The notes under the pieces: model-generated
Databases searched by the model: none
What the model was told of the DNA's origin: nothing
The model's input: only the letters and a program-made list of their open reading frames with translations
Shown here: positions 9,739 through 21,885 of the stretch, in pieces
Layout: every line of letters starts with the position of its first letter
How positions within the stretch are numbered: position 1 is the first letter of the stretch
Made by a program: the position numbers and the translations under genes
DNA from: Liolophura sinensis
Lineage: Eukaryota > Mollusca > Polyplacophora > Chitonida > Chitonidae
Length of the DNA: 64,000 nucleotides
NCBI RefSeq assembly: GCF_032854445.1
Contig: NW_027018035.1
Location: 45,745 to 109,744 of the forward strand
Direction of reading: 5' to 3'

Positions 9739-10936
9739 TCAGAAGAAGCTTTCATGGAAATTGTCTCAGCTAATTTATTGGCTATATCAGATGGAGAGGT
9801 TAATATATTATATATATCTGTCAAATGCTAGACTTTTGCTTTATTATTTTTACCCTTAAGTTTCTGAATCTTGTTCCAGACCTTACGCATGGGTGTTTTT
9901 GACGTAATGCCCGAAACAAAGTTCCGCCAATAAGTTCATCTCTTGGACTCGAGTAAGCGTAGAGCCTTAGCTCTAAAATTACGAACCTGGTTTAAATTAT
10001 TATTGGTAGGACAATGATTAAATCTGCGTTCAGCCTTTTTACTCTCCTTTATGGCTTTACGATAGTCATTGGCGTTCCAGGGTTTACTTTTGGATTTGGG
10101 ATTTGTCGAGGTCTTAGGTATAGTTCTATCAGCAGCTCGTAATACAAGCTCGTTAAACTTCAACACAGGATCATTTGCTGCATTGAGAGTCTCTGGAGTG
10201 ATATCAGCCTCACAGAACATCTCAAATGCTATCCAATCTGCTTTATCGAATTTCCACCTAGCTACACGTTCTAAAGAATTAGAAGTGATATATTCTAGGA
10301 TTATACGAAAATGGTCACTACCACAAAGATCGTCATGCACCTTCTAAGAAAAATCCGGGAAAAATGATGGATCTGTGATAGTGAGATCGATAGCTGAATA
10401 AGTGCCATTACCCGGAAGTAAATAGGTATTAGAACCATCATTGAAATAACACAGTTCATCTTTCGAAGTTTTGCCTTTACCGTTTATATTATTACTGCCC
10501 CATAAAGGGTTATGGGCATTAAAATCTCCCATTATTATAAAAGGGGATAGGAGTTGTTCTTTCAAATTGTGTAATTGAGAGATTGGCAAAGAAGAATTAA
10601 GAGGAATATAGATCAAACATAAAGTAACTGTTTCCGACAAAGAAACATGGACGGCCACAGCCTGAAACTCAGTAACGAGATCAACAGGGCTGTGAATTAT
10701 ATTATTATTAACGAAAATAGAGGAGCCGCCACAAGCTCGCTCTTCTTCACCAGAATAATTGCTGTAAAGTGTATAATTTTTAAGAGATAATTTATCTTTG
10801 TCCGATGTCTTCAGGTGAGTTTCCTGAAGACAAAAGGCAGATGGATTTAAAGATTGAACTAGCTGTGTTATTTCAATAAAATTTACTTGAAGACCTCCAC
10901 AAGTCCATTGTATAATTTTATCGTATATCGCCATTA
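9739..10936 (-). pseudogene. LINE-A copy 2 ORF2, endonuclease domain (broken)
   Basis: ORF2 starts at ATG 10934 (MAIYDKIIQWTCGG). The endonuclease motifs are well kept in the 196-residue stretch to 10344: CLQETHLKTSDKDK (catalytic Glu), the Asp/Asn box IIMGDFNAHNPLWGS and YSAIDLTITDP. After a stop at about 10343 the frame continues with MHDDLCGSDHFRI, which contains the SDH catalytic motif, then the linker to RT. The start overlaps the ORF1 stop (TAATG). About 180 bases at its left end repeat the block at 9246-9396. Confidence 0.85.
10932..10936 (-). promoter_or_regulatory. ORF1 stop/ORF2 start overlap TAATG
   Basis: On - the last ORF1 codon CCA is followed by TAATG: the TAA ends ORF1 and the ATG opens ORF2. 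Copy 7 has TGATG at the same place (44476-44480), while copies 1 and 4 show decayed forms (CAATG, TAGTG). Such overlap is a known arrangement for termination-reinitiation in some LINEs. That it works that way here is inference. Confidence 0.6.
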
Positions 10937-12230
10937 TGGAGGGAGACGTATAGGAGATTTATCCTTGTGTTTGGACCGCGGACGACCCTTTCTTGGAGAT
11001 CGGCTGTTAAATCTCCCTGGTGCACGTGATGTATCCATCACATCCGCTTCTGATGCTAAAGGACCAACGTCCTCCAACGATCCAAACCTATCAAAAGTTT
11101 GGACAGGGTCCCTGGTGGCCTTGGAGTGACGCTTCGTGGGACCACTAGGTTTATTATTTTCATTATGACTTTTGTTTCCGGACTTAGTTCTGGTAGTTTT
11201 GTTTTTATCTTGTTCAGGTTTATCAATTTTTTGTGTAATATTTACTTGATTCACTTGCTATACTGTAGTGATCTGTGTTGAGCAGGAATTATAAGCAGGT
11301 TGAGCAGCAGGTTGTAAAGATATAGAAGTACGTTTTTCTTTTCTAATGGGCCATTTCCAAGAAGTTTGAGTAGCAACAGATGCTACTCAATAGACCGCAT
11401 TGGCAGATGAAGTCTGCAGTGAAGTATTAGGAGGCGAGACTAGTTTGCGGGCTTCCTGGTAGGATATATTGTTTCTGGCTTTAATATTAATTATTTGTTT
11501 TTCCTTGACGAAAAGCGGACAGTCTCTAGACGAGGCCATGTGATCTCCACTGCAGTAGCAACACTTAACTGTGTTGCTGCAGTCAAAACCATCATGACCC
11601 TCAATGCCGCATCTGAAGCAAACCAGTTTATTTTTACATTGTCCCTTGCCGTGAGCAAATTTTTGGCAAGTGAAACAACGTGTAGGATTAGGGATGTATA
11701 AATCTACATTAACTCTATATGGGCAAATGTAGATATGTGACGGTACAGATGTACTATTAAATGTCAAAAGGTAGGTATTTAATTTGATGATGTTGCCAGC
11801 TTTTTTGATGTGAAACCTTTTACTCTGGCAACACCCTGTGGTTTTAATTCTGTACAGATTTCCTCTTCAGTTAAGTCTATAATATCACCATCCCTATCAC
11901 GTATTATTACCTGACAGCTGTTCACGGAATTGTGAGGGGATGTATAAATATGTATATCAGAGATTTTTTTTAGTGATAATAAATTTTTAGATTGTTGTTT
12001 CCGGAAACATTCGATGAGGATGTCTCCGGATCGTAGTTTTTTTTAACAGTTTTCAAAGTCCGTGCTGCCCCTTCCAATGCCCTTTTTAACAAAAAAGATG
12101 GATTTTAGAGGCTGGCTTTTGTTCACTCCTAGTGAAAAGGACGATACAAGCCGGCCAATTGTCCTGTTCATTATCAAGTGAATCAGATAATACTTCCAGC
12201 TGCCTCTTTTAATCATCGCCTGGAGTGGGC
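10934..12230 (-). pseudogene. LINE-A copy 2 ORF1, CCHC protein (broken)
   Basis: The knuckle block (11767-11387) reads CQKFAHGKGQC, CFRCGIEGHDGFDC and CYCSGDHMASSRDC, three complete CCHC motifs. N-terminal sequence with GDILIECF-like residues is recognisable up to about 12230. The C-terminal part (11254-10936) is Lys/Ser/Arg-rich (FDRFGSLEDVGP, then RSPRKGRPRSKHKDK), a likely nucleic-acid-binding tail. At least two frame breaks separate the three blocks. DNA from 12230 to 12443 is the 5' leader, truncated. Confidence 0.8.
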
Positions 12231-12499
12231 CGAAATTCCCCACCCACTGCGGAGTGCCAACAAGGGCGATGCCTGAACCTGGGGATACCCAACAGGAAAC
12301 GCACCAAGGACTCCACGTGAGGTATACTCGAATAGATAGCCCTAATGAGTGAATAAGGTCACACATCAGACACATACTGCTCCATTGACCGATGAGCCAC
12401 CGCCTCAAAACATAGTCCCGCAAACGAAATTTCAGAAATAACATTTATTCCCAGCGATGCTGTCAAATAAATCATATATAGTCTACACAGGATACGTTT

Positions 12500-13611
12500 G
12501 ATGCCATATTAACCATCACATCCAACACACACGGGAGCACTGCTCCCATCTAAGATGAAATTGTGTGTTAAATGAGAATGCCCAACACGACACCTTTTTA
12601 AAACGACTTGGTCTCTATGAGACATTTGGTAAGTATAGGAATTGTAGCCAACGACAGCATGAATAGCATGCAGTTTATTATGGATCTGCAAGTCCCATTC
12701 ACCCTGCCAAAGTAGATGAATATATTCAAGAATATTAAACTTTATGTTAGTTATAAGGGATTTTAACCCGAGATACAGGTTTATATAAGACAGCTTTCGC
12801 TTCCCTGTCCACGACTGTGTTTCCATGGATACCAGTGTGACTTGGTATTCAAAAGAATATAATATCTTTACCTCTTTTAATTAGGTTTTTATGTTTGGCT
12901 ATGATCTCATGTATCAATGGATTTTTTATTCGGAAGTGCCAAGACAAGACAGCGAGTCGCTGCATATCACTGCCCTCTGGGCATGCCATGAAGAAACATA
13001 TGATAAGGCCCGGAGTATGGCTCTGGACCCTGCAGAAAGATAGAAGATGAAGGTGGCAGACGAAGAGAAGTGACCTGCTGATCTAAGACAGCCCCAGCCG
13101 CAACCCTGTCCCCATCCTTTGACCCGTCGGTATATATAAATTTATAATCCATATAATCAGCCTCGATTTCAGTAAAACCTTGCTGAATTATAAGAGGATT
13201 TGTATGTGATTTATTATATTTACGTAGATCAAATATTAGTTTAGGGTGTGGAAGAAGCCAGGGAGGAGACTCCGGAAAAGACACCGGAGCTATATCCTCT
13301 AGCTTGATGTTAGCACCCACAATATGGTCCCGTATGCGAAGACCGAACGGAGGGATCTTCTCAAGACATTTATTAAATTTATCTACATATGATGGATTAA
13401 AAGCACAGTCGTAGGCAGGGTTTGTTGGATGTGCTTTAAGCCTTGTAGCATATTGAAGGCTCAGTTTTATACGTCGATGATATAAAAAAGGCTCATTAGC
13501 CTCGACGTATAAACTGTATACTTGTGAGGTTCTAAAAGCACCAAGGCTGAGCCGCAAACCTTTTGTGACGAACAGGATCTAACATTTTAATGTATGACTT
13601 CCTAACGGAAC
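12500..13611 (-). pseudogene. LINE-A copy 3 ORF2, RNase H end (broken)
   Basis: The long open part (13557-12967) spans SLYVEANEPFLYHRRIKLSL, ESPPWLLPHPKLIFDL and the RNase H start YTDGSKDGDRVAAGAV. A stop and frameshift near 12960 follow, and the terminal part (12826-12509) has HLTHNFILDGSSAPVCVGCDG. The middle RNase H motif is disrupted. The C-terminal Cys/His tail is cut at 12446. Confidence 0.75.
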
Positions 13612-13917
13612 CTCCTTGATCGAGTCACACCTAAGACTTTAAAAGAGGAAGTTGTAACTTCCTCGCTTGGCGTTCAGCATGAAGGGGATAGTGCAACGAC
13701 TCGTTGACCCGTATCAGTATGATGGCTCGGGCGGGGCGGCTTACTTGCCTTCGGTAAGTCGTCCTAGTGAAGCAGCACTAAATAAAAGAGCGGTGGAAAT
13801 CCGTCCTGCTACAAGGAGGCACGTTACACGTACATGCACCCTAAAGATTCCTTCGTCGTCATATGACTGAAAAATTGTTGAGTACGACGTTAAATCCCAA
13901 GCACTAACTCACTCACT
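13612..13917 (+). mobile_element. SINE-1 copy, 5'-truncated, in LINE-A copy 3
   Basis: It is nearly identical to the full copy at 41600-41964 from GATCGAGTCACACC to the 3' end GAGTACGACGTTAAA and (CACT)n. The tRNA-like head with the A box is missing, so it is 5'-truncated. An imperfect 11 bp direct repeat, cctaacggaac (13601-13611) and cctagtggaac (13918-13928), flanks it. Uninterrupted LINE copies carry this site once, so it is the target duplication. Confidence 0.85.
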
Positions 13918-16212
13918 CCTAGTGGAACTGTAAATGATGGATCCATAGTCCAATTTAGACTTCAGCAGAGAACGATATAAATTAAGTAAAACTGATCGGT
14001 CAGCACCCCAATCGGTGCTAGACACGACCTTAATTATATCGAGAGCCTTTGTACATTTAGCTTTAAGCATTTTAATATGTGGTATAAAAGATAGCCTACT
14101 ATCAAATATTATACTTCAAAATTTGGTTTCTCCAACAATTTTAATCTGTTCACCATAAAAATTAAGCTCAGGGTCAGGATGAAGTTTCCGTTTGTTACAA
14201 AAATGCATACTGACGGTTTTAGACGTTGAAAATCTAAAACCGTTTTCATTTGCCCATTTCTCGATTTGATTGAGACAAAGCTACAACTGACGTTCGATAT
14301 TATTCATAATCTTAGCTCGGTAGCATATAAGGAAATCAACCATGTATAAAGAACCCTGTGTGCCAGATGTTAATGTTTTTGCTCGGCTATTTATTTTTAT
14401 GCTAAACGGAGTTGGTAATAGAATGCTGCCCTGGGGTACACCCATTTCCTGCTCATAAGAGTCAGAAAGAGTGGAACCCACCCGTAACTTAAACTGATGA
14501 TCAGATAAAAATTTGGATATAAATAATGGTAAGCGACCTTTAAGACCCATATTCGCGAGGTGTTTTAAAATACCATATTTCCATGTAGTGTCGTAAGCCT
14601 TTTCAAGGTCAAAAAATATGAACACCACATGTTCATTATTGATGAAGCCATCGCGAATAAAGGTTTCAAATCGAACAGGGTGAACCATGGTAGATCTACC
14701 TTGACGAAAACCACATTGAATATTAGAGAGTAACTTGTTGGTTTCAAGGGACTTAAGAAGTCCATCATTAATCATCGGTTCCATAGTCTTACAGACACAG
14801 CTGGTAAGAGCTATGGGACGGTAATTAGAGGGATGGGTATGCCTTGCCCTGTTTGGGTACCGAAATAATACACGCCTCCCTTCATGAGGGTGGAATATTA
14901 CCAGTTATCCAAATATCATTAAGCAAGTCCAAGAGGGTCTCAAGTAACTCAGGCGGTAAATGATTCAGAAGCTTATAACATACATTATCAGGACCGCAAG
15001 CAATATCGTGTGCCTTTCTTAATGCAGTTTTAAGTTCCTGGATATTAAAAGGACAATTAAAATCATCTAAATTAAAAAAAAAGGCAAGGTTATTTTCTCT
15101 TTCTGGTTTTTAATCTGTTAGATTTCTTGGAAATTGTTTCAGCTAGTTTATTTGCTACATCAGGTTAAGAAGTTAATATATTATCTCCATCTGTCAAATA
15201 CTGAACCTTTGCTCTATTATATTTGCCCTTAAGTTTCTGAATCATGTTCCACATCTTCCGCATAGGTGTTTTTGACGTGATGTCTGAAACAAAGTTCCAC
15301 CAACAAGATCGTCTCTTGGACTTGAGTAATCGACGAGCCTTGGCTCTAAAATCCGAACCTGGTTTGTTATTATCAGTAAGAGATATATTAAAACTTCGCT
15401 CGGCCTTTGCGACAGTCCTTATCATACCAGGGTTTACATTTGGATTTGGGATTTGTCGAGGTTTTAAAGAAAGTTCTATCGGCAGGTCCTAAAACAAGCT
15501 TGTTAAATTTTAATATAGGACCATTTGCTGCATTGAGAGTCCCTGGAGTGATATCAGCCTCACAGAACATCTCACATGCGATCCAATCTGCTTTATCGAA
15601 TTTCCACCTAGCTACACGTTCTACACAATTAGAAGTGATATGCTTTAAGATAATAGCAAAATGGTCACTACCACAAAGATCGTCATGCACCTTCCAAGAA
15701 AAATCTACGAGAAGTGATGGATCTGTGATAGTGAGATCGACAGCAGGATAAGTGCCGGTACCCGGATGTAAATAGGTATTAGAACCATCATTGAAATAAC
15801 ACAGTTCATCCTTCGATAAGAAATCTTTCAGTATTTTGCCCATATTATTTATGTTATTACTGTCCCCATGGAGAGTAATGGGAATTAAAATCTCCCATTA
15901 TTATAAACGATTTAGGTAATTGTTCCGTTACATTATGTAACTGAAAAGCTGACATAGAGGTATTAGGAGGAATATACACTGAAAAAAATGTGATTGTTTC
16001 TGACAATAAAACACGAACGGTCATAGCGTGAAGCTCTGTATTAAGAGTAACAAGGCTCTGATGAATTTATTGTTATTGATATAGATAGAGGAACCGCCTG
16101 CAGCTAGCTCTTCTTCAATACAACAGGTGGTATAAAGTCACTAATTTTCAAGAGCTTTTTTTATCTTTGTCAGATGTCTTCAGGTGAGTTTCCCAAAGAC
16201 AAACGCCAATAG
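13918..16212 (-). pseudogene. LINE-A copy 3 ORF2, RT and endonuclease (broken)
   Basis: RT block 14784-14281 reads FRQGRSTMVHPVRFETFI, FFDLEKAYDTTWKYGILK and EMGVPQGSILLPTPFSI, but the catalytic box is damaged: YMVDFLICYRAK in place of YVDDFVICYRA, so one Asp is lost. The linker follows, then endonuclease 15843-15388 with GSDHFAIILKHITSN. Beyond 15850 the endonuclease is frameshifted repeatedly, yet the catalytic-Glu region can be traced to 16200. No functional product is possible. Confidence 0.8.
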
Positions 16213-16636
16213 GAATGAATGAATGATTATGGCTTAACGCCACATCGGCAATATTTCAGCCATATCGTGGTGAGAACAAGGTCAAAAAACAGGAGACGGT
16301 TAAGGTTTTCGAAATGATGGTGAGAACATCAAAAATCAAACAAAAAGTACAGACATGTTTAAAATCAGATAAGAAAAAACCAAAATAGCTAAAATTCAAA
16401 AAACCATCATATTTAAAAATGGTAAATCTGGAAAGCTGTATGTATGTAACTTTTATCTATAAATATTTCAGACATTTGAAATTTATATTTTATGTTATAG
16501 GCCAAAGGCCTTCAAATATTTTATGACTACATCGCCAGCGATGCTGTCAAATAAATCATATATAGAGTTGGCCGTGTTGAACCTTTGCCTAACATGGGCA
16601 AAGTCTACAGTTAACAAGGATATGTTTCATGCCATA

Positions 16637-19600
16637 TTAACCATCACATCCAACACACTCGGGAGCACTGCTCCCATCTAACATGAAATTGTGTGTCAGA
16701 TGAGAATGCCCAATACGACACCTCGTTAAAACTACCTGGTCTCTGCGTGACAGTTTACAAGTATAGGCATTGTAGTCAATGACCGGGTGAATAGCATGCA
16801 GTTTATTATGGATCTGCAAATCCCATTCACCTTGCCAAAGGCGACGAATATATTTAAGAATATTCGACCTCACGTCAGTATAAGGGGTTTTAACCCGAGA
16901 TACAGGTTTATATAAGGTAGCTTTCGCTTCCCTGTCCACAACTGTGTTTCCATGGATACCAGTGTGACTTGGTATCCAACAGAATATTATGTCTTTACCT
17001 CTTTTAATTAGTTTTCTATGTTTGGCTATGATTTCAAGTATCAATGGATTTTGAAATTTATTATTCTGAATCGCCAAAAGGCAAGACAGCGAGTCGCTTC
17101 ATATCACTGCGCTCTGGGCATGCCCAGAAGAAACATATGATAAGGCCAGGAGTATAGCCATGGCCTCTGCTGAATAGATAGAAGATGAAGGTGGCAGACG
17201 AAGAGAAGTGACCCGCTGCTCTAAGACAGCCCCAGCCGCAACCCTGTCCCCATCCCGCAACCCGTCAGTATATATAAATTTATAATCCATATAATAAGCC
17301 CTGATTTCAGCAAAACCTTGCTGAATTATAAGAGGGTTTGTATTTGATTTATTGTATGTACGTAGATCAAATATTAGTTTAGGTTGTGGAGGAAGCCAGG
17401 GATGAGACTCCAGGAAAGATACCGGAGCTATATCCCCCAGCTTGGTATTAGATTCCACAGTATGGTCCTGTATGCGAAGACCGATCGAAGGGATCTTGTT
17501 ATGACATTTAGTATATTTGTCTACATATAATGGATTGAAAACACAGTCGTAGGCACGGTTTGTTGGGTAGGCTTTAGGCTTTGTAGCATATTGAAGGCTA
17601 AGTTTTATACGTCGGCTATGTAAAGAAGGCTCATTTGCCTCCACGTATAAACTTTCTACTGGTGAGGTTCTAAAAGTACCAAGGCTGAGCCTCAAACCTT
17701 GGTAATGAACTGGATCCAATATTTTCATATACGGCTTCCTAGCGGAACCGTAAATGGATCCATAGTCCAATTTAGACCTCACCAGAGAACGATATAGTCA
17801 GCACCCCAATCGGTGCTAGACACGACCTTAATTATATCGAGAGCCTTTGTCCATTTAGCCTTAAGCATTTTATATGAGGTATAAAAGATAGCTTACTATC
17901 AAGTATTATACCTAAAAATTTAGTTTCTCCAACAATTTTAACCTGTTCACCACAAAAAGTAAGCTCGCGATCAAGATGAAGTTTCCGTTTGTTACAAAAA
18001 TGCATACCGACGGTTTTAGACGTTAAAATCTAAAACCGTTTTCAGTTGCCCATTTCTCGATTTTATTAAGACAAAGCTGCAACTGACGTTTGATATTATT
18101 AATATTCTTACCTCCGTACCATATAACGAAATCATCCACGTATAAAGAACCCTGTGTGCCAGATGGTAATGTTTTTGCTCGGCTATTTATTTTTTATGCT
18201 AAAGAGAGTTGGTGACAGAATACTGCCCTGGGGTACACCCATTTCCTGCTCATAAGAGTCAGAAAGAGTGGAACCCACCCGTACCTTAAACTGACGATCG
18301 GATAAAAATTGTGATATAAATATAGGTAAGCGACCTTTAAGACCCATATCCGCGAGGTCTTTTAAAATATCATATTTCCATGTGGTGTAATAAGCCTTTT
18401 TTAAGGTCAAAAAATATGGACACCACATGTTTTTTATTAACAAAACCATCACAAATAAAAGTTTCAAATCGAACAAGGTGATCCATGGTAGATCTACCTT
18501 GCCGAAAACCACATTCAATGTTAGATAAAAGCTTGTTGGTTTCAAGAAACCAAACAACTCTATCATTACTCATCCGTTCCATAGTCTTACACACACAGCT
18601 GGTAAGAGCTATGGGACGGTAATTATTTGGATCACTATGAACCTTACGCGGTTTGGAAACCGGGATAATACACGCCACCCTCCATGATGGTGGAAAATTT
18701 GGAAAGTTATCCAAATATCATTAAGCAAGTCCAAGAGAGTCTTCAGTGGCTCAGGCGGTAAATGATTCAGAAACTTATAATATACGTTTACAGGACCACA
18801 GGCAGTATCGTGGGCCTTTTTTAATGGAGTCTTAAGTTCTTCGATATTAAAAGGATGATTATAATCTTTAAAACTTTTAGAAGAAAAGGGCAATTTAATT
18901 TTCTCCCTCTGGTTTTCAATATGTTGGAATTCTTTAGTATAATTCTCAGAAGAAGATTTCTTTGAAATTCCCTCAGCTAGTTTATTAGCTATATTGGGTG
19001 GAGAAGTTAATATATAATCCCCATCTTTCAAATACTGGACTTTTGCTCTTTTAGTTTTGCCCTTAAGTTTCTGAATCATGTTCCAGACCTTACGCATGGG
19101 TGTTTTTGACGTAATGCCCGAAACAAAGTTCCGCCAACGAGATCGTCTCTTGGACTTGAGTAATCGACGAGCCTTCTCTCTAAAAATACGAACCTGGTTT
19201 AAGTTATTATCACTCGGACATGTATTAAAATTTAGCTCGGCCTTTTTGCGGTCCTTAATGGCTTTTCGATAATCCTGATCATACCAGGGTTTACGTTTGG
19301 ATTTTGGATCTGTCGAGGTTTTAGGGATAGCTCCATCGGCAGGTCCTAAAACAAGATCGTTGAATTTTAATATAGGATCATCTGCTGCATTGAGTGTTTC
19401 TAGAGTGATATCAGCCTCACAGATCTCAAATGCGATCCAATCTGCTTTATCGAATTTCCACCTAGCTACACGTTCTAAAGAATTAGAAGTCATATGCTCT
19501 AGGATAATAGGAAAATGGTCACTACCACAAAGATCGTCATGCACCTTCCAAGAAAAATCTACGAGAAGTGCTAGATCCGTGATAGTGAGATCGATAGCAG

Positions 19601-20140
19601 AATAAGTGCCGGTACCCGGTTGTAAATAGGTATTAGAACCATCATTGAAATAACACAGTTCATCTTTCGATAAGAAGTCTTCAACTATCTTGCCCTTATT
19701 ATTTATGTTATTACTGCCACATAGGGGGTTATAGGAATTCAAATCTCCCAGTATTATAAACGATTTAGGTAACTGTTCTTTTAAATTGTGAAACTGAAGA
19801 GCTGACAAAGAGGTGTTCGGAGGTATATACACCGAACATAATGTGACTGTTTCATATAATAAAACACAAACGGCTACAGCCTGAAGCTCTGTATCCAAAG
19901 CAACAGGGCTGTGGATAATATTGTTATTTATGAAAATCGAGGAGCCGCCTGCAGCTCGCTCTTCTTCAATACAATATGCGCTATATAGGGAATAATTTTC
20001 AAGAGTTATTTTATCTTTGTCAGATGTCTTCAGGTGAGTTTCCTGAAGACACATGGCAACTGGATTAAAAGATTGAACTAGCTGTGTTATTTCAATAAAA
20101 TTTGCCTTAAGACCTCGAATTCCACTGTATAATTTTATCT
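16637..20140 (-). pseudogene. LINE-A copy 4 ORF2: endonuclease-RT-RNase H (broken)
   Basis: The N-terminal 481-residue open stretch (20054-18609) contains CLQETHLKTSDKDK, the variant box IILGDLNSYNPLCGS, YSAIDLTITD, GSDHFPIILEH and the whole linker up to the RT start. RT continues at 18714-18183 in two overlapping frames (CGFRQGRSTMDHLVRFETFI, then EMGVPQGSILSPTLFSI). The catalytic box YVDDFVI is intact at about 18125-18150. The thumb and RNase H start (YTDGLRDGDRVAAGAV) lie in 17782-17099 and the RNase H end (FCWIPSHTGIHGNTVVDRE) in 17077-16637. Hence only a handful of frameshifts separate it from an intact frame. Confidence 0.85.
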
Positions 20141-20150
20141 AACGAAGACA

Positions 20151-21470
20151 CTATGGAGGTAGGCGTATAGGAGATTTCTGCTTCGACCGAGGTTGACCCT
20201 TCCTTGGGGATCGGCTGCAAGATCTCCCTGGTGCGGGTGATGTATCCATCATCTCCGCGTCTGATGTTGAAGGATCGACATCCTCCAATGATCCAAACTT
20301 ATTAAAAGTTTGGATTGGGTCCCTGGTGGCCTTGGAAGAACGTTCCACAGGACCACTAGGTTTATTATTATTATTATTATTATTATTATTCGTTCCTTTG
20401 CTTGGCTTTTTGGCTGGAAATGTATTAGGTTCAGCTGTTTTACCTTGTGGGTCTATATTTTTTGGACTTTCGGAGTTTGCTGATATAGTTTGTGTAGAAC
20501 AAGAGCTATTTTTAGGCTGGGATGCGGGATTAACAGAAGTTTGGGCGGATACGGTTTTGGGCTGATCGTGTCCAATTGGCCAATTGAGTAGCAACAGATG
20601 TTGTAACTCGCTTGACCACATTTCACAACAAAGTCTGTGATGTATTGCACACTAATTTACTTGCTTCCTGGTACGGGATGTTATTTTTAACTTTAAACGT
20701 AACTATCTGTTTTTCTTTTAGGAATAATGGGCAGTCTTTGGAGGAGGCCAAATGATCTCCACTGTAATTTCAACATTTAAATGTGTCACTGCAGCCGAAG
20801 CCCTCATGGTCTTCCTTCCTGCATCGAAAACAAATCAATTTATTAATACATTGGCCCTTGCCGTGACCAAATTTTTGGCACGTAAAACACCTTGTCGGGT
20901 AGGGAATGTACAGGTCAACACGAACCCTGTACGGGCCAATGTAAATGGATGACGGAAGTGATATGATGTTGAATGTTAATAAGTAAGTGTTGAGTTTAAT
21001 GGTCTGGCCAGATTTTTTCGTAACGAAACGTTTAACATTGGTAACACCCTCAGACTTTAATTCAGCACAAATTTGTTCTTCAGACAGGTCAATCAGATCC
21101 CGATCCCTGTCACGTATGATGCCCTTGCAGCTATTTAGGGATTTATGTGGCGATGCAAACACAGGCAAGTCCAAAACGGAATTCAATGATAATAAATTGC
21201 TGTTTTCGAAAACATTCAATAAGGATATCGCCAGATCTTAAGTTTTTAACGTTTTTAACTTGACCAGCTGAACCTTCTATTGTTTTTTTTAGAGCAAACG
21301 GATCTAGTTTAGACGCTTGACGTTGGTCGTTTTTCGTTGATAAAACAATGAAAGCCGGCCAACTTTCCGCTCCATTGCCTATTTCAAGAAATTCCTCATT
21401 TTTACGTTTTTTTTGCGGTGTTTACTGGAGGATTTGATATGGTTTTTAAGGAGGACATGATTGATATAGT
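20151..21470 (-). pseudogene. LINE-A copy 4 ORF1, CCHC protein (broken)
   Basis: Open blocks are 21219-20770 (CKGIIRDRDRDLIDLSEEQI, then CQKFGHGKGQCINKLICFRC) and 20621-20151 (Ser/Pro/Lys-rich tail). The third knuckle is degraded where a stop falls at about 20768. The tail contains a poly-Asn run encoded by an (AAT)n microsatellite, then FNKFGSLEDVDP and a basic RSPRKGQPRSKQK end. The ORF1/ORF2 junction reads TAGTG, so the overlapping ORF2 ATG is lost. Confidence 0.8.
20365..20392. repeat. (ATT)n microsatellite inside LINE-A ORF1
   Basis: About nine TTA/ATT units in a row. On the coding (-) strand they read AAC/AAT Asn codons in the ORF1 tail. Other copies lack a run of this length here. Confidence 0.85.
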
Positions 21471-21885
21471 AAGAATTCCTCCCCCCGTGTCCCCCACTCG
21501 CTACGGAGTGCCAACAGGGGCGAATCTACCTCTGCGGATGACCAGCAGAGAATAGAAACAGAGAATCCACGCAAGGTATACTCGAACACATTGAGTTATA
21601 CCAACAAGGTTAATTCAATCTACTCGACTGACCCATTAGCCACCGCCTTCTACACTGACCCCGAGTATTTGGAGAAAACCCAACTTGACATCACAGTATG
21701 TGAAAGAATAACAAATAGGATCAAGAGTAGGGCTTGACGCCACCAGCGGATTGATCGGACCGGGCCCATCCGACCTCCCGTCTCTCTCCAAGTAAGGACC
21801 AAAGCTCTAGGTTTGTCGACTTTTACGACAAGCTTGCCTAGAGGGCTGAGGTCCTATTCTTATCACCCCGGACACCCCACGGTGG

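Larger units (their letters stand above)
2803..12443 (-). mobile_element. LINE-A copy 2, split by a DNA transposon and a Harbinger fragment
   Basis: Reading leftward this copy has leader and ORF1 (12443-10934), ORF2 endonuclease (10936-9739), RT (9300-7951), RT end and RNase H (4250-3000), then a 3' UTR ending in (ATTC)n (written GAATGAATGAATG on + at 2803). The order is complete, so it is one element of roughly 5.4 kb after removing two intrusions: the 4254-7947 transposon and the 9397-9738 Harbinger piece. The 5' end is truncated inside the leader at 12443, where copy 3 begins. Confidence 0.8.
12444..16212 (-). mobile_element. LINE-A copy 3, truncated at both ends and carrying a SINE
   Basis: It contains RNase H (12446-13140), RT (13.14-15.12 kb) and endonuclease (15.12-16.21 kb) in antisense, but lacks the 3' UTR tail on its left and ORF1 on its right. 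The left edge abuts the truncated leader of copy 2. The right edge stops in the endonuclease N-terminus where the (GAAT)n tail of copy 4 begins. A SINE sits at 13612-13917. Together with copy 5 it may be one older element split by copy 4, with about 0.5 kb of target lost. Confidence 0.75.
16213..21885 (-). mobile_element. LINE-A copy 4, near full length
   Basis: This is the best reference copy of the family, about 5.7 kb. The 3' end is at 16213 with (GAAT)n on +, then the 3' UTR, ORF2 (20140-16600), ORF1 (21470-20150) and a 5' leader (21470-21885) ending at CCGTGGGG. The same leader terminus appears at 47086 and 42427, which marks it as the true 5' end. Both ORFs carry lesions. The 415 bases of leader contain no other feature I recognise. 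Confidence 0.85.
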
